From Trichomonas vaginalis G3 (taxonomy: Eukaryota > Parabasalia > Trichomonadida > Trichomonadidae): 64,000 nucleotides of DNA. The position numbers and the translations under genes are program-made. Under the pieces are notes generated by a model that was not told the origin of the DNA, ran no database searches, and saw only the letters and a list, made by a program, of their open reading frames with translations. Of this stretch, positions 46,177 through 55,959 are shown piece after piece. Position 1 is the stretch's first letter. Every line of letters begins with the position of its first letter. Location of the stretch: contig NC_067207.1 of NCBI RefSeq assembly GCF_026262505.1, positions 33,758,082-33,822,081 of the forward strand. Direction: 5' to 3'.

Positions 46177-47033
46177 ATGTATAGACAAATACCTTTAACT
46201 GTTGCGTTCAGTAGTGAAAACCCTGACGTCAAAATAAAAGGGAACAGAGTAACGTTTAAGTTTCCAACAGACTGGATTGTGAACATAAATGAAGAGAAGT
46301 ACATTGGCATAACATCTATGTATATAACACGTGCTTTCAGAAAGGTTGACTTTATACTTCAAGTCGAGATAGAAAATGACGAACAGTCTTTAAGCGCCCA
46401 AAACATTCACATATACAAATACTTTAAAGACGATACAACATTGTTGCAATGTATGATTTCATTTAATTGAGATGTTCGAGAAAAAGTTCAACATTGAAGT
46501 ACAAACTTTACAGCCTTTACGTGAGTTTCTTGCACAACTGAAAGAAGAAGGTAGTCAGCCACAACTTATAGACTTTCATTATGAATTTAATGAAAATGAA
46601 GATGGAACACATGACTGTCAGTTTGTATATTTCACCATTCAATGAAGTCGCTAAAGAGAAGAAAAATCCATTACGTATAAGATTTCAAATCTCTGAACCA
46701 AGTGATGATTTCAAGAATGTTTTCAATTATGATGCAATGCTTCCGAGGAAAAATGAATTTTCCGAAATTAGATTTCCAGGTATTTGGGATAGAAAGCAAG
46801 CTATATTATATTCAAACTTAAGTAAGGGAGTTGAAAATGAGTTCATTGGTCATACAAGAACTTCACCACTTCCTAACCCTAAATACTATAAATTAACTGG
46901 CTTCAATCGTGAGTTTTGGATAGACATGTTCTCCACTCATGACCATAACTGCCCAGTGTTCTTACCTCCAGACCATAAGGACTGTCTCTACATTGAAGCA
47001 CAACTCTTAAACTCTACCATCGCAGTATTGTAA
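46177..47033 (+). pseudogene. Structural-type protein with FKFPTDW motif, copy B, broken
   Basis: Starts MYRQIPLTVAFSSENPDV after TTTTTATCCGAATTAA. FKFPTDWIVNINEEKYIGI repeats the aromatic-P-W then K-IG pattern of the genes at 5631 and 18994. The end reads NCPVFLPPDHKDCLYIEAQLL. I infer a virion protein of the same broad family. About two breaks. Confidence 0.45.
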
Positions 47034-47043
47034 ATGACCACAT

Positions 47044-47067
47044 GGGCTTCGCCTTGCCGCTAGCGGC
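47044..47067. repeat. Double-hairpin mini-element
   Basis: GGGCTTCGCC followed by GCCGCTAGCGGC, in the spacer between the structural gene and PolB. Confidence 0.7.
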
Positions 47068-47113
47068 TTATTTTTATCACGAATGACCTCATTGCTGACA
47101 AAAATAAATGACC

Positions 47114-50100
47114 TCAGAACTTCAACTTACGAATAAAGCTTGTTTTAGTCGTTATTGAGAAGTTAAACTTCTCTTCAAAGCAAGGACTAGAAGACTTACA
47201 TAAGTCAAATCCAATCTCTTGACCATCATGAAGTGCTTTGTAAAGTTTCATTAAACTGAACTCAGAGTCTTTGTCATATGTTCCAACAGGTATGTGAATG
47301 TTCTTATCTTCATTGTAATAGCATTGTATAGCTTCAGGAAACATTTCATTAGCTGTTAAAGCAAGAACGTCTTGTTTTACACCTTTACAACGTGCATGAA
47401 ATGCAACTTCATTTAAATCATTCGTGAGTAAGTCTATGTAAGTCTTCTTTCCACAAAATATTGACTTGTATGCTAAACTTTGTTTTCCAGGTGTTATTTC
47501 TGCGAAGTCAGAATGGAACTGACCTAATGTTTTACCAATAAGTTCTCTACCGTATCTCTTCTAAATTCTCTGCTAACAGTGGTATGTCTTCATTGAAAAT
47601 ATGCATGCTATCGCAGTCCTGGTAAAATATTTGAAGACCCATATCTTCAGCAGTACAGAATACTTCACATTATTCTCTTCGACATGACAGAATGTTAACA
47701 CCAAGTGGACAGAAGTTAAAGTGTCTGCAAATGCTTTTCGTTAGCTTGAAAATAGTTTTATCTGAACCATCCAAACCTTCGAACTTCACTATATGGTTGT
47801 AGTTTCTGATGGCATATCTTATAGCATCTTTGTCATTTACTATGGTTATTTTTGACTCAATAGGAGATAGAATAGTTTTGCCATAAATACTGTTCAGAAT
47901 GAGCTTTATATTTTCTTGCAAAGGATTTCCTTCTTTCTTATACTTTAACCTTAACTCAAACAACTTCTTTACTTCATCTCTTATTCTAATATCTCTGTTT
48001 CCATCGTAATAGTATCCTTGCAACACTTCACATTTGACACCTTGATATTTTATGAGGTCTTGTAATGTTATATGGTCAACATACATTAAACAGCAAGTGT
48101 TTGAACTTCTGGGAACGTTAAGTTCTGAATTTAGTTCAGGGTCAAAACTATTAAAGGAAAGTGTCTATGTATTCCAATCTCTGTTATCTTAATGAGAACA
48201 AAGAAGCCAGACATAAACTTTTCACCAATGGGTTCCTTTTGGTCGTCATCGAATAAATGTCTCATGAGATACTCTGTGCTTAACATTTCTTTCTTCAATA
48301 CTTTGGAATACCTTCTAAAGTATAAAGTCTTGCTATAGCTGATGGATATAATGAAACAGCGTCGAATCAGCAATGAGTTTCTTTTCGCTCTTTTGTTTAA
48401 TGTTATCTGACAGCATACATCTTCCACCTTGAATCATCTGAAATAAATTCTCTTGGTTTATTTGAGAGGTCATATAAATTTCCATTCGGGAAGTACACTC
48501 TGTTCTCAAATAATTTGTTAGCAATTGAACAAATACTAACGTAGTCATAAACGTTTAAATCAAATTCTTTCAATATGTCATTGCGGAACTTAACAAAACC
48601 TTCTCTTAAAATTCTTACATCTTGTTTGCAATAAAATGTGCTATACTTTTCTAAGTCGAAGTGGTTCTCATCTATTCTGCAACCTTTGATGGAATCTATG
48701 TTTTTCATGAATGTATCTATCTTTAAACTTACATGCTTCAGAAATGACACCAGTTCTGTTGTCATTTGCTAACAAACACTGCTGTAGTAGTTGTAATGGA
48801 AATACTTCTTTCGGTCCTGTTTGTAAGTTAAACATAGCAGGAAATAGTTTAAGCTTCTTATTTATAACACTGTAAGAGTCTTTTATAATAATTGCCCTTC
48901 CTTTATATAAGCCAGTTATTTGCATTGTTCGTGAACCTTTAATGATGGGAGTTCCTTTCACTTCTGTCATGTGTCTTAAGATGAAGTTTATATCATAACT
49001 GAGGTTATGGAAATATATTAAACTCTTGTCAGGAAGTCGTTCCAAAAATTCTGTTGCACAGTTCTGACCCCAAATGCTTTCACTCACTGAACCATCTTCA
49101 CTGTCATAACAGATGTTAAAAGCTTTATGAAAGCCATCGTACTACACTCAAAGTCAGCAAAGAAAACGTGCTCAGGAATGAACTTGCACTTATTTTTATT
49201 TACTTCTTTTGACTCGGCTTTCTTCTTCAGTTGTACACAATACTTTGGAGCATATGTCAAATCTTTAAATGGTGCAAGGTTCTGTTTATATAAGTCAGTC
49301 GTATATGTGAAAAGTTCTCCATAAGAAATAGGTTCGAAATATTTGCACTCCCACAATGTTTTCATAACATCCCATAACGGTGTTGTTCTATCATAACGAA
49401 CTACATATTTATCTTCTCTCTTTGTATAAATCTTCATTTGTTTCTCAATGTTCATTCCACCAAGCTTTGAGAATTTCTATATAGTTGCGAATGAAATATG
49501 TTGTCATTGGTAATCTTTCATTTAGCATGTAGTGGTCTTCAACAAGAAGTAAGTCAATAGTTCTAACAGTTTCACATTCTTTTGGTATGTATCTCTTTAT
49601 TTCATTATGTCTTGAGTCATTGAAATAACCAATGGTAACATTAAATGCTATACCTGTTGCGTCAGAAATTTCTTGTACTTTACTTTGAGGAAAGTCTCTA
49701 ACACGAATGACTTCTCTCATGTGGTCAATAGTTTCTTCCATCTACTCCAGCCTGAATGCAAGCATAAACGAAACAATTGTCTTCTGTCATAAGTGTTGCA
49801 GTTCTTTTGTTCAGTTCATTGAAGATTTGGTAGCGTTCAAGATTTATAGGTAATGTGCAAAGATACTTCCAGAACTGACCGCTTCTCTTCTTATAAAACT
49901 TCTTTTCACCATTATCTTTCCAAAAGCTTTCTATAAGTGCTGGGTTTCCTGTTTGCTTAAGAGCTTCCAAAATGGCTTTCTGGTCATTTGTCAGTGTGCT
50001 TTCATCTCTATATGGTCTCTTTTTTGGTTTGCCTTTCTTTACATCTGACATCGTTAAGCCTTCATATTCTGTTAAATCATACATCTTTATTTCAGTAAGA

Positions 50101-50874
50101 TTCTTTATGTTTGTCAAGAAGAAGTCATAGTGCATTTCAACAATACCTGCAGCATTTGCTTCTATCTCTGATATAAAGTTCTCCTTCAAGAGCTGATGTA
50201 GTAATGTTCCAATATTATTGAGGTTTAACGTAGAACATTCATACTTTCCACCAAGTTTATAACATACCATCCATCTTGTTGGAGTTTATTTTAATCTTCT
50301 CTAAGAGTCTCATGAAAACCTTACCGAAATGTTTGTGTAAGTAGTCTCTGTTTAGTTCATCTAAAGCTTCGATGTTAAAGTCAATGAGTCTATTGCCTGA
50401 CTTCACATTTCTCTTCCTATTCTCTTCATCTTTCTTTAACCATCTCTCACCTTCTTTTGGTTTGTCGTCAATGGAACGAATGACATCGTTAGCTTTGCGA
50501 ACTTGTTCTATAGCACTTTTAAACATCTCTCTTCTCTGTTGTTTCAGTGTGTCGTCTCTTCTTCTTGTTTCACCAACGTTTGCATTTGTTATGTCAAACA
50601 TCTCACGCCTTACTTCATGAGGTACTGAACGTCTATGATATAAGTCAATAGCAACGTCATTTAAAGGAAATGCTCTTGCATGGACTTCGTCCTCGCCGCG
50701 TTGCGGCTTTATGAACTCATGAATTCTATCATAACTTATTGCACCATTGTAGTCTTTGAGGATGTCAGCGAGTGCTTTTTTGTTTGTTGCGTAATGTTTT
50801 GCTACTTCTATGTTAGCTTCTGTAAGAAGTTGTTTTATTTCCGAGTGTTCTAACTTAGACAACTTCCGATACAT
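47114..50874 (-). pseudogene. Family B DNA polymerase (protein-primed type), copy B, broken
   Basis: Starts MYRKLSKLEHSEIKQLL. Exonuclease motif I is seen as VFFADFECST (about 49160) and motif II as YFHNLSYDINF (about 49020). Polymerase motif A is DAVSLYPSAI (about 48350), motif B is KLILNSIYGKT (about 47880), and motif C is FYQDCDSMHI (about 47610). This is the pPolB that replicates Polinton genomes from a protein primer. Length, about 1250 residues, is usual for the family. A double hairpin lies in the N-terminal region (50682..50707). Roughly eight breaks. Confidence 0.82.
50682..50707. repeat. Double-hairpin mini-element inside PolB
   Basis: 11-bp hairpin GGACTTCGTCC, spacer TC, 13-bp hairpin GCCGCGTTGCGGC. 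It adds residues reading about KPQRGEDEVH without closing the local frame. Confidence 0.75.
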
Positions 50875-50965
50875 CTTTAGTAGGAAATAAAAAAATATTT
50901 TTTGAAAAAATTAGATTAGATTTTTTTTAAGTTATTTTTCAAAATAATTTAATATTTTTATTTTA
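50875..50965. promoter_or_regulatory. Divergent spacer between PolB and the 157-aa gene
   Basis: 91 bp of almost pure A/T with several runs of A and T. TATTTTTATTTTAATGAAA precedes the plus-strand start. It must hold both promoters. Confidence 0.35.
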
Positions 50966-51439
50966 ATGAAACACATGCAAGATTGCAAGTTCTTTTCATA
51001 CAATGCTCTCGCTACTGCCATCAAGAATGAGTTCAATAATGCTTCAAATGTTAATGTTATCTTTAACAAGAAGTTTGTGAAAGAATCTAAGTTTGGTCAG
51101 TATGTCAGACCATTAGCTATCGTCATTGACCGCAAACGTTATACTTCACAAGAGTTAGCAGTAGTTTTGAAACAAAAGAGTTTCTTCGTGAATGTCAAAG
51201 ATACTCATTATACTGTTATAAAGAACTCTAATATTGACTTCTTCAGTATTGCTTTAAATCTTTCCGAACAGAAAGAATATAAGAAGGGTGAAACAAATGT
51301 GAAATATTATCTTTCATCTCTGAAGACAATAACGAACAAAGATGTTATACAAAAATTCTTACCAAAGGTTGAAGAAGCTTCTATTGACATTGACGAAGAA
51401 AGTGAAATGGTTGAAGAAATTGACCCTGAAGCTATTTAA
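50966..51439 (+). CDS. Element protein of 157 aa, unknown
   Basis: Starts MKHMQDCKFFSYNALATAIKN, basic and mixed alpha/beta in the middle (RPLAIVIDRKRYTSQELAVVLK), acidic at the end (IDIDEESEMVEEIDPEAI). Open, divergent from PolB. An acidic tail beside the polymerase gene could suit a DNA-replication accessory protein, but there is no defining motif. Confidence 0.5.
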   Translation: MKHMQDCKFFSYNALATAIKNEFNNASNVNVIFNKKFVKESKFGQYVRPLAIVIDRKRYTSQELAVVLKQKSFFVNVKDTHYTVIKNSNIDFFSIALNLSEQKEYKKGETNVKYYLSSLKTITNKDVIQKFLPKVEEASIDIDEESEMVEEIDPEAI

Positions 51440-51586
51440 GCAAAAATATATTTTTGAATAACTGATGGTGTCACTACGTCACCATGTCACCAGGTCAATT
51501 AACTTCTTTTAAAAATGATGACAACATGACATTTTGACAACAGTCCAGGAAATAAATTTTATCGTTAATGTTTACGTTAATGTTTT

Positions 51587-51808
51587 CATTAAATTTTGAC
51601 AAAGTGCAAATCTTCACTTCGTCAAAAAGTTAATGTTTTTCATTGAAATCGGTAAGTTTTCATTAAATTTTGACAAAGTGCAAATCTTCACTTCGTCAAA
51701 AAGTTAATGTTTTTCATTGAAATCGGTAAGTTTTCATTAAATTTTGACAAAGTGCAAATCTTCACTTCGTCAAAAAGTTAATGTTTTTCATTGAAATCGG
51801 TAAGTTTT
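51587..51808. repeat. 74-bp tandem repeat, three copies
   Basis: Units start at 51587, 51661 and 51735. Each has TTTTGACAAAGTG pairing with CACTTCGTCAAAA and ends in CATTGAAATCGGTAAGTTTTC. The last string also occurs inside the adjacent KilA-N gene (about 51965), so the repeat seems to have captured a bit of that gene. Confidence 0.75.
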
Positions 51809-52635
51809 CATTCTTCCTCTTTGAAGTTATCGAAATATTCTGTTATTTTTTCCTTCAGTAATGGTAAGTCTTCTTTGAATGTAAGTATTGTGCAACCTTT
51901 GATGTCATAGTGTGTTTGAGGAAGAGTATTTTTGACAATTTCCTTTATTTGCTCATTCGGTGTCATTGAAATCGGTAAGTTTTCACGATAGAACCAGTTT
52001 CTGTCAGATTTATATATTTTAGCTAAGTCATAAAAGCTCTTGTTGTTTCTTCTGACTAAATGTAACATAACCATATCTTTATCTTCTTCTTTCTCCAACT
52101 CTTCAGTATATATCATATACCTATAACTCTTTTCCTTTCCTTTTGGTACTGAACGTAGTATTCTTTTCTGTATGCTTTTGTCTTTGGATTCAATGACTTC
52201 ATCTTTTGCTTGAAGTTTCTTTTCCATCTCTCCACGTTCTGCTTTATATAGTTCATCTAACATCATGAAAATATAACAAGCATAACGAGGTGAAGCCCAC
52301 ATTGCTACAGCATTTACTAAAAGTCTATGAACATAATATCCTTTCAAATCAGGTGCCAAATTCTTGCGATTTTCGAATGGAATCTCTTCTCTCGGTTTTC
52401 CGAGGGAAGCAATCATATGAGGAAATTCTTCTAAAAGTTCTTTTGTCTGTTGGTTTTCAAACCAATGATATGCTTGCTTTGTAGAACTAAGAGCATTCAT
52501 TATACTTTGCATTTGGTACATGTCATCTTTGACTGAACGAATGAGACGTAACTGTTTGTTATACTGTATGTACTCGTATTCTTCATTTATGGCTTCATGA
52601 ACGATAGCAGTTGTTGTGTTCTCTGATGTTGACAT
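51808..52635 (-). CDS. KilA-N + DUF3627-like protein, copy B, intact
   Basis: 275 residues from the ATG at 52635 (MSTSENTTTAIVHEAINEEY). The middle has GYYVHRLLVNAVAMWASPRYACYIF, the second half of a KilA-N domain (about residues 120-145). A charged coiled coil follows (MEKKLQAKDEVIESKDKS), then the DUF3627-like end (RSVPKGKEKSYRYMIYTEEL, FYDLAKIYKSDRNWFY). Probable DNA-binding regulator as in poxviruses. It is the only open copy of three in the window. The leader TTTATTTTGTATGTAAAGACAG matches those in element C. Confidence 0.75.
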   Translation of the reverse strand: MSTSENTTTAIVHEAINEEYEYIQYNKQLRLIRSVKDDMYQMQSIMNALSSTKQAYHWFENQQTKELLEEFPHMIASLGKPREEIPFENRKNLAPDLKGYYVHRLLVNAVAMWASPRYACYIFMMLDELYKAERGEMEKKLQAKDEVIESKDKSIQKRILRSVPKGKEKSYRYMIYTEELEKEEDKDMVMLHLVRRNNKSFYDLAKIYKSDRNWFYRENLPISMTPNEQIKEIVKNTLPQTHYDIKGCTILTFKEDLPLLKEKITEYFDNFKEEE

Positions 52636-52723
52636 TACTGTCTTTACATACAAAATAAAAAAATTTGTTAGAAAAAAATTAGCGTTATTTTCTGACTTTC
52701 ACAAAAGACCAAAAATAAACGCT

Positions 52724-53330
52724 TTACATGTATTTTTCAGCAACTTCGTCAAATAATTTTATAGCTTTATCTATCTCATCTACTTCAAACGTTTCTTTAC
52801 CTTTTATGGGAGCACCATACATTTTCTCAAACTTTTCAAGTAGTTCTGTTTCAGCAGCTCTCATACATTAACAAACACAACCTTGACTCTATTGACTGTA
52901 CTGTCATATCTTTGAGTTATATTATATGTTCTTCCTATCTTATATCTCTTTGTATTGAAGTCCTTCGGTTTCTGAACGATATAAAGTAAGCCTTCACTGC
53001 AACGTTCCGTATCGAATGAACCATAAGTTATGAAGTTATATCCAACAACTGGGTCAATCCATAACAAAACTATTGGTATAAGATTTTGTCGATGAGATAT
53101 GCTGTAGTTCCATAGAATCTTACTGATATCATAAGCTCAGGATTTCTTGTCAAAATTTTCTGAGTTGAAGCATTTCTAACCCAGTGGTTTGTTTTCTTTT
53201 CAGATGGATATAATGTCTGACAAAGAATATTTGTTATTTTCTTTGAGTATCTTACGTTTAAATCACCTATTCTAACCACTTTGGTGTCATTGTCAATCTT
53301 TCTAACTGTTTCAAACTCAATGTTTGTCAT
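52724..53330 (-). pseudogene. MSV199-like / T5orf172 protein, copy B, broken
   Basis: Starts MTNIEFETVRKIDNDTKVVRIG. LLYIVQKPKDFNTKRYKIGRT marks the GIY-YIG-like domain. It is highly similar to the open gene at 27744..28361 in element C. Second gene of the shared cassette. About three breaks. Confidence 0.6.
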
Positions 53331-53439
53331 TACTGTCTTTACATACAAGATAAAAAAATAAATAAAAATAAAACTAACTTTATTTTTTCTATCTTAAGGA
53401 AATTCATTATTTTCGTGCTGAATTCAGCAAAAATATATT

Positions 53440-53495
53440 TTAGGGTAGATGGTTAGATCTAACCTCATTTCTACCCTCATTTCTACCCAGTTATT
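53440..53495. repeat. Palindromic block, GGTAGA type
   Basis: GGTAGATGGTTAGATCTAACC with CTACCCTCATTTCTACCC. It has the layout of the GGTGA-type blocks but a different unit sequence. Located at the 3' end of the 304-aa-like gene. Confidence 0.6.
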
Positions 53496-54432
53496 TATAA
53501 ACATTTTACATGATATACGTTATGAATTCGTGAGATTCTAAACAGTTTTGTAGCTTCTATTTCTTCTTTTAGTACATCGAATGTTTTAACAATGCCGAAG
53601 GTTTCTTTATACTTCTTCTTGACGTCAGATAATAGGAAATCGTCAGCAGTTGGATAGTTTTTGTTCAGAAATGCTAACATGTCCATTTTATTTTCTGCTG
53701 GTTTTTCTGCTTCTTTCTTTAAGTCTGCATAGTCGTTTCGCATACGTTCTATCTCTTTGACGGAGTAGTTATATTTCCTCATTGCTGCTTTACATTTAGA
53801 ACATTGCGGATTCATTTTTGCGTTATACATTGAAATAAAACCAGCTAGAACAACCAAGGCGTCAATGGTTTTCTTTAAATCTGAAGCAGTTGGTTTTATC
53901 TGTTCATTCCATACCTTACCTCTTCTATCTTTATCTCTTATCTGCCATACACATTCTGCAACTAATGAAACAAAGTTGTCGTATGTCTTAAACTCCCCAG
54001 ATTTATATATGTCAGAGATGTTCTTTATACCATGTCGCAATCTTTGTCCATAACTTTATGGTTGCAATGATATCCTAGAAACTCATAATTTACTTTACGT
54101 ATGAACTTCTTTATTTCTACTGAGTCAGTTGGTTTCACTTCTATTTCATCGAATTCAGGAATAGTGAGCTTTTGTTGTTGGATTTCAGGCAATTTGGGTA
54201 AATGGTCAATAATGTCCTGCATGTCATAAAGATATTCTTCATTTTCTTCATCCTGTGCGGTACAGTCTAAATTACTTGTTAACAGTTCTTGCTTTATCTT
54301 CTGGATTTTTGTTTCGAAAGTATATGAAGAAGGAATGAAGTTTTTCATCTCTACCAACATTGACGTAGGATTCATGACTAACGAGTTTGGTGCTGTTGTT
54401 TGAATTGTTGTTGTGCCGATTGTTGAAATCAT
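53495..54432 (-). pseudogene. Cassette protein (304-aa family), copy B, broken
   Basis: Starts MISTIGTTTIQTTAPNSLVM and from there is highly similar to the element C protein at 26412..27326 (PTSMLVEMKNFIPSSYTFE and similar). First gene of the shared cassette. About two breaks. Unknown function; possible zinc-binding cysteines as in the C copy. Confidence 0.6.
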
Positions 54433-54514
54433 ATCTTTTATACAAAATAAAAAAAAATAAATAAAATAAAACTAACTTTATTTTTTCATCTTAAGGAAAT
54501 TCATGAAAATTCAA

Positions 54515-54542
54515 GACCCTTTGGGTCTCGCCGCTTAGCGGC
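54515..54542. repeat. Double-hairpin mini-element
   Basis: 13-bp hairpin GACCCTTTGGGTC, spacer TC, 13-bp hairpin GCCGCTTAGCGGC. Confidence 0.75.
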
Positions 54543-54719
54543 TGAGGTTAGAAATGAGGGTAGAAATGAGGTTAGATAACTGTTATTTTTGACGAAGTGA
54601 AGATTTGCACTTCGTCAAAAAATCCCTGAAATCAAGAATTAATCCCGTCAAATACAAAAAAATGAGGGTAGAAATGTGGTTAGATCTAACCATCTACCCT
54701 AAACATTATTTTTAGTCAT

Positions 54720-54745
54720 GGACTTCGTCCTCGCCGCTTTGCGTC
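54720..54745. repeat. Double-hairpin mini-element, second stem imperfect
   Basis: 11-bp hairpin GGACTTCGTCC, spacer TC, then GCCGCTTTGCGTC. The first hairpin and spacer equal those inside PolB at 50682. Confidence 0.7.
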
Positions 54746-54824
54746 TTTATGTTAAAATAAATGGTACCATTAATGATATCATGACTGTTCTCATTCATGT
54801 CTGATTTACATCTAATGAAAAAGT

Positions 54825-55915
54825 TTAGAAGAATTTTCTTATTCTTTCTGGCTTATTTTTGTCTTTCCAGTACTCTCGCTCTAATGGTCCCAGATGTGTT
54901 GACTTTGACTCTCTCAAGTTCTTAGATGGTATAACATCTTCAACGCCTCCTTCATATCTTACTTTATAAGTGTCATCGTTTGTGTTATAGTCAAGTATTT
55001 CAATAACCACTCCTCGCTTTGCTTCGTCAATGGTTTCAGCAAGTTTGCCATTACTACTTTCAACTAATTTATGTCGAGGGTAAAACGCAATAGAGTCGTC
55101 AGCAGCTTTTATAAGATATCCATTACCTTGCGTAGAGTCTACGATATAATAGTTTCTACTTAACCTTAAACGTTTCTTTGTCAACGGTTTGTCGTCAAGA
55201 ACTACACGAACTTTTGTACCAGGAATGAGGGTAAATTGTGTTGAATTTCTGATATTTTGTGTTTGGCTTCGTTTCTTTTGTATATACTTTTCTTCTTGTT
55301 GTTGTGTCATTGAATTTGGTGTATGTCCTGTTGTAGAATGTGTTGAGGAATTATATACTTCGAGAAGATGTTTCATTGTTTCTTCGGTAAAGTCTCGCTC
55401 TTGGTTTAAATCTCTGAGCGTTCTTATGAAGCGGTTTATGATGCCGAGTATGTTATGGTTATGGTCTTCAGTAGTGTAGTGAGTTATGTTATGCTTAATG
55501 AGAAAATCTGTGATTTCATTGCTGAGGTATGCTGAATCCTGGTCTGATGTTAAAGTACTTGGGCTATGTTCTGCTACAAACTTTTGTAAAACTTAACACT
55601 TCACGAGTTCCTTTATTCCTCATTGGATATGCATATGCTTTACGAGTGTTAACATTAATGAAGATGAGGAATGGTTATGTCCTCCTTTTCTGCTTTGAAT
55701 GAGAGTGTCAAATTGGTATGCGTCAGGAGCGTTGGAGTAAATTGGTAAAAAGTAGTCGTAAGGGTTTATTTTTGTTTGATGTACAACATTTTTGTCAAAG
55801 AACCTTTTCACTTCAGCTCTGTTAGTAAATCCCCAACTCTTTGCAGCTTCATTGAACTTCTTAAATGACCTCCATGGATGTTGTTCGAATACTTCTTCAA
55901 GCTCATTTATGTAAA
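54825..55915 (-). pseudogene. Retroviral-type (rve) integrase, copy B, broken
   Basis: Early sequence includes HPWRSFKKFNEAAKSWGF and AYQFDTLIQSRKGG, the first core strand; then TSDQDSAYLS, the second; then EVYNSSTHSTTGHTPNSM, the typical end of the core. The C-terminal part has the barrel (TLIPGTKVRVVLDDKP) and a chromodomain-like stretch (VVIEILDYNTNDDTYKVRYEG). It integrates element DNA. About five breaks. Same strand as the fibre gene upstream. Confidence 0.75.
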
Positions 55916-55942
55916 GTTAAAGATTTTTATTCTAGGCTCAAG

Positions 55943-55959
55943 CGCGTTCATTGAACGCG
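55943..55959. repeat. Single GC hairpin at fibre 3' end
   Basis: CGCGTTC/GAACGCG with a 3-base loop covers the fibre stop codon. It may be a one-arm relative of the double hairpins. Confidence 0.5.

Larger units (their letters stand above)
54480..54760. repeat. Repeat-rich spacer between cassette and integrase
   Basis: Contains a double hairpin (54515..54542), a GGTAGA-type palindrome in two parts, a perfect 14-bp stem TTTTTGACGAAGTG/CACTTCGTCAAAAA (54592-54627), and another double hairpin (54720..54745). No gene. Confidence 0.65.
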
